NCBI RefSeq assembly: GCF_014650875.1
Contig: NZ_BMVU01000056.1
Coordinates: 1-39,517 of the forward strand
Origin: Streptomyces minutiscleroticus
Lineage (GTDB): Bacteria > Actinomycetota > Actinomycetes > Streptomycetales > Streptomycetaceae
Direction: 5' to 3'
DNA length: 39,517 nt
Shown here: piece by piece, positions 39,437-39,517 of the stretch
How the letters are laid out: the number at the start of each line of letters is the position of its first letter
How positions within the stretch are numbered: the first letter of the stretch is position 1
Made by a program: the position numbers and the translations under genes
Notes under the pieces: model-generated
Seen by the model: only the letters and a program-made list of their open reading frames with translations
What the model was told of the DNA's origin: nothing
Database searches by the model: none

Positions 39437-39517
39437 GATGAAATCGTCAAGGCTGGCCGGGGATAGCCGGGAGTTGCGTGCTCTTTCCGGTCGGGACGGG
39501 CTGCCAGCGGGAGATCA

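Noticed and set aside
1..39517. CRISPR arrays, tRNA or rRNA genes
   Set aside because: No regularly spaced repeats, cloverleaf-like sequence with CCA-type ends or rRNA signatures were recognised by eye.

Overview
The window is high-G+C actinobacterial DNA that most resembles Streptomyces. The features pointing there are strong G/C bias at third codon positions, GTG and TTG starts, PucR/GAF, HxlR and berberine-bridge proteins, and heavy insertion-sequence debris. The debris suggests an unstable chromosome arm or island, but no telomere or replication feature is visible. No rRNA, tRNA or CRISPR array was found.

Region 1 (1-18.1 kb) is a specialised-metabolite cluster on mainly two minus-strand operons. 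The operon from 7618 leftwards encodes a class II DAHP synthase, an EntA/DhbA-type short-chain dehydrogenase (SDR), a PhzD-like isochorismatase, a PhzE-like ADIC synthase, a small YdhR-like protein, an EPSP synthase (aroA), a 3-hydroxybenzoate-6-hydroxylase-like flavoprotein and the first codons of chorismate synthase (aroC). This builds chorismate on site and should convert it through ADIC and dihydro-3-hydroxyanthranilate to 3-hydroxyanthranilate. The later phenazine enzymes (PhzF, PhzA/B, PhzG) are absent. The second operon (12436 to 7893) has a cupin, an exported-type bicovalent FAD oxidase, a 14-TM-type MFS pump and a second SDR, and ends in a strong hairpin. A motif close to ACTTYGTCAGGT occurs upstream of both operons. 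On the right are a transaldolase-like protein that has lost key catalytic residues, a PrmC-like methyltransferase, a GAF/PucR-type regulator, and an IS701-transposase-like protein without its catalytic acids whose stop codon lies inside the regulator gene.

Region 2 (18.1-34.1 kb) is a graveyard of insertions. An IS3 element truncates an AraC-type regulator. Two similar HxlR-regulator/crotonase pairs flank IS5-type debris. Fragments of an MHS transporter and a CYP199-like P450 abut an IS end. A GH10 xylanase gene sits between inverted copies of one IS. An AbiE-like nucleotidyltransferase module has collapsed by deletion. An IS5-type element with a TTA target duplication sits next to an IS3 tail that has removed the start of an ECF sigma factor. 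Intact genes among the debris encode an aminoglycoside-adenylyltransferase-like protein, an FKBP isomerase, a HAD-type hydrolase and a 55-residue Cys/His protein.

Region 3 (34.1-38.9 kb) is an orderly small regulon: an MBL-fold hydrolase and MFS transporter on the minus strand, divergent from an AtzG/AtzE-like pair and a TetR regulator. The 12-base TTTGCTTTAAGG occurs in both promoter regions and is the likely TetR operator. The window ends in an IS256-type transposase fragment.
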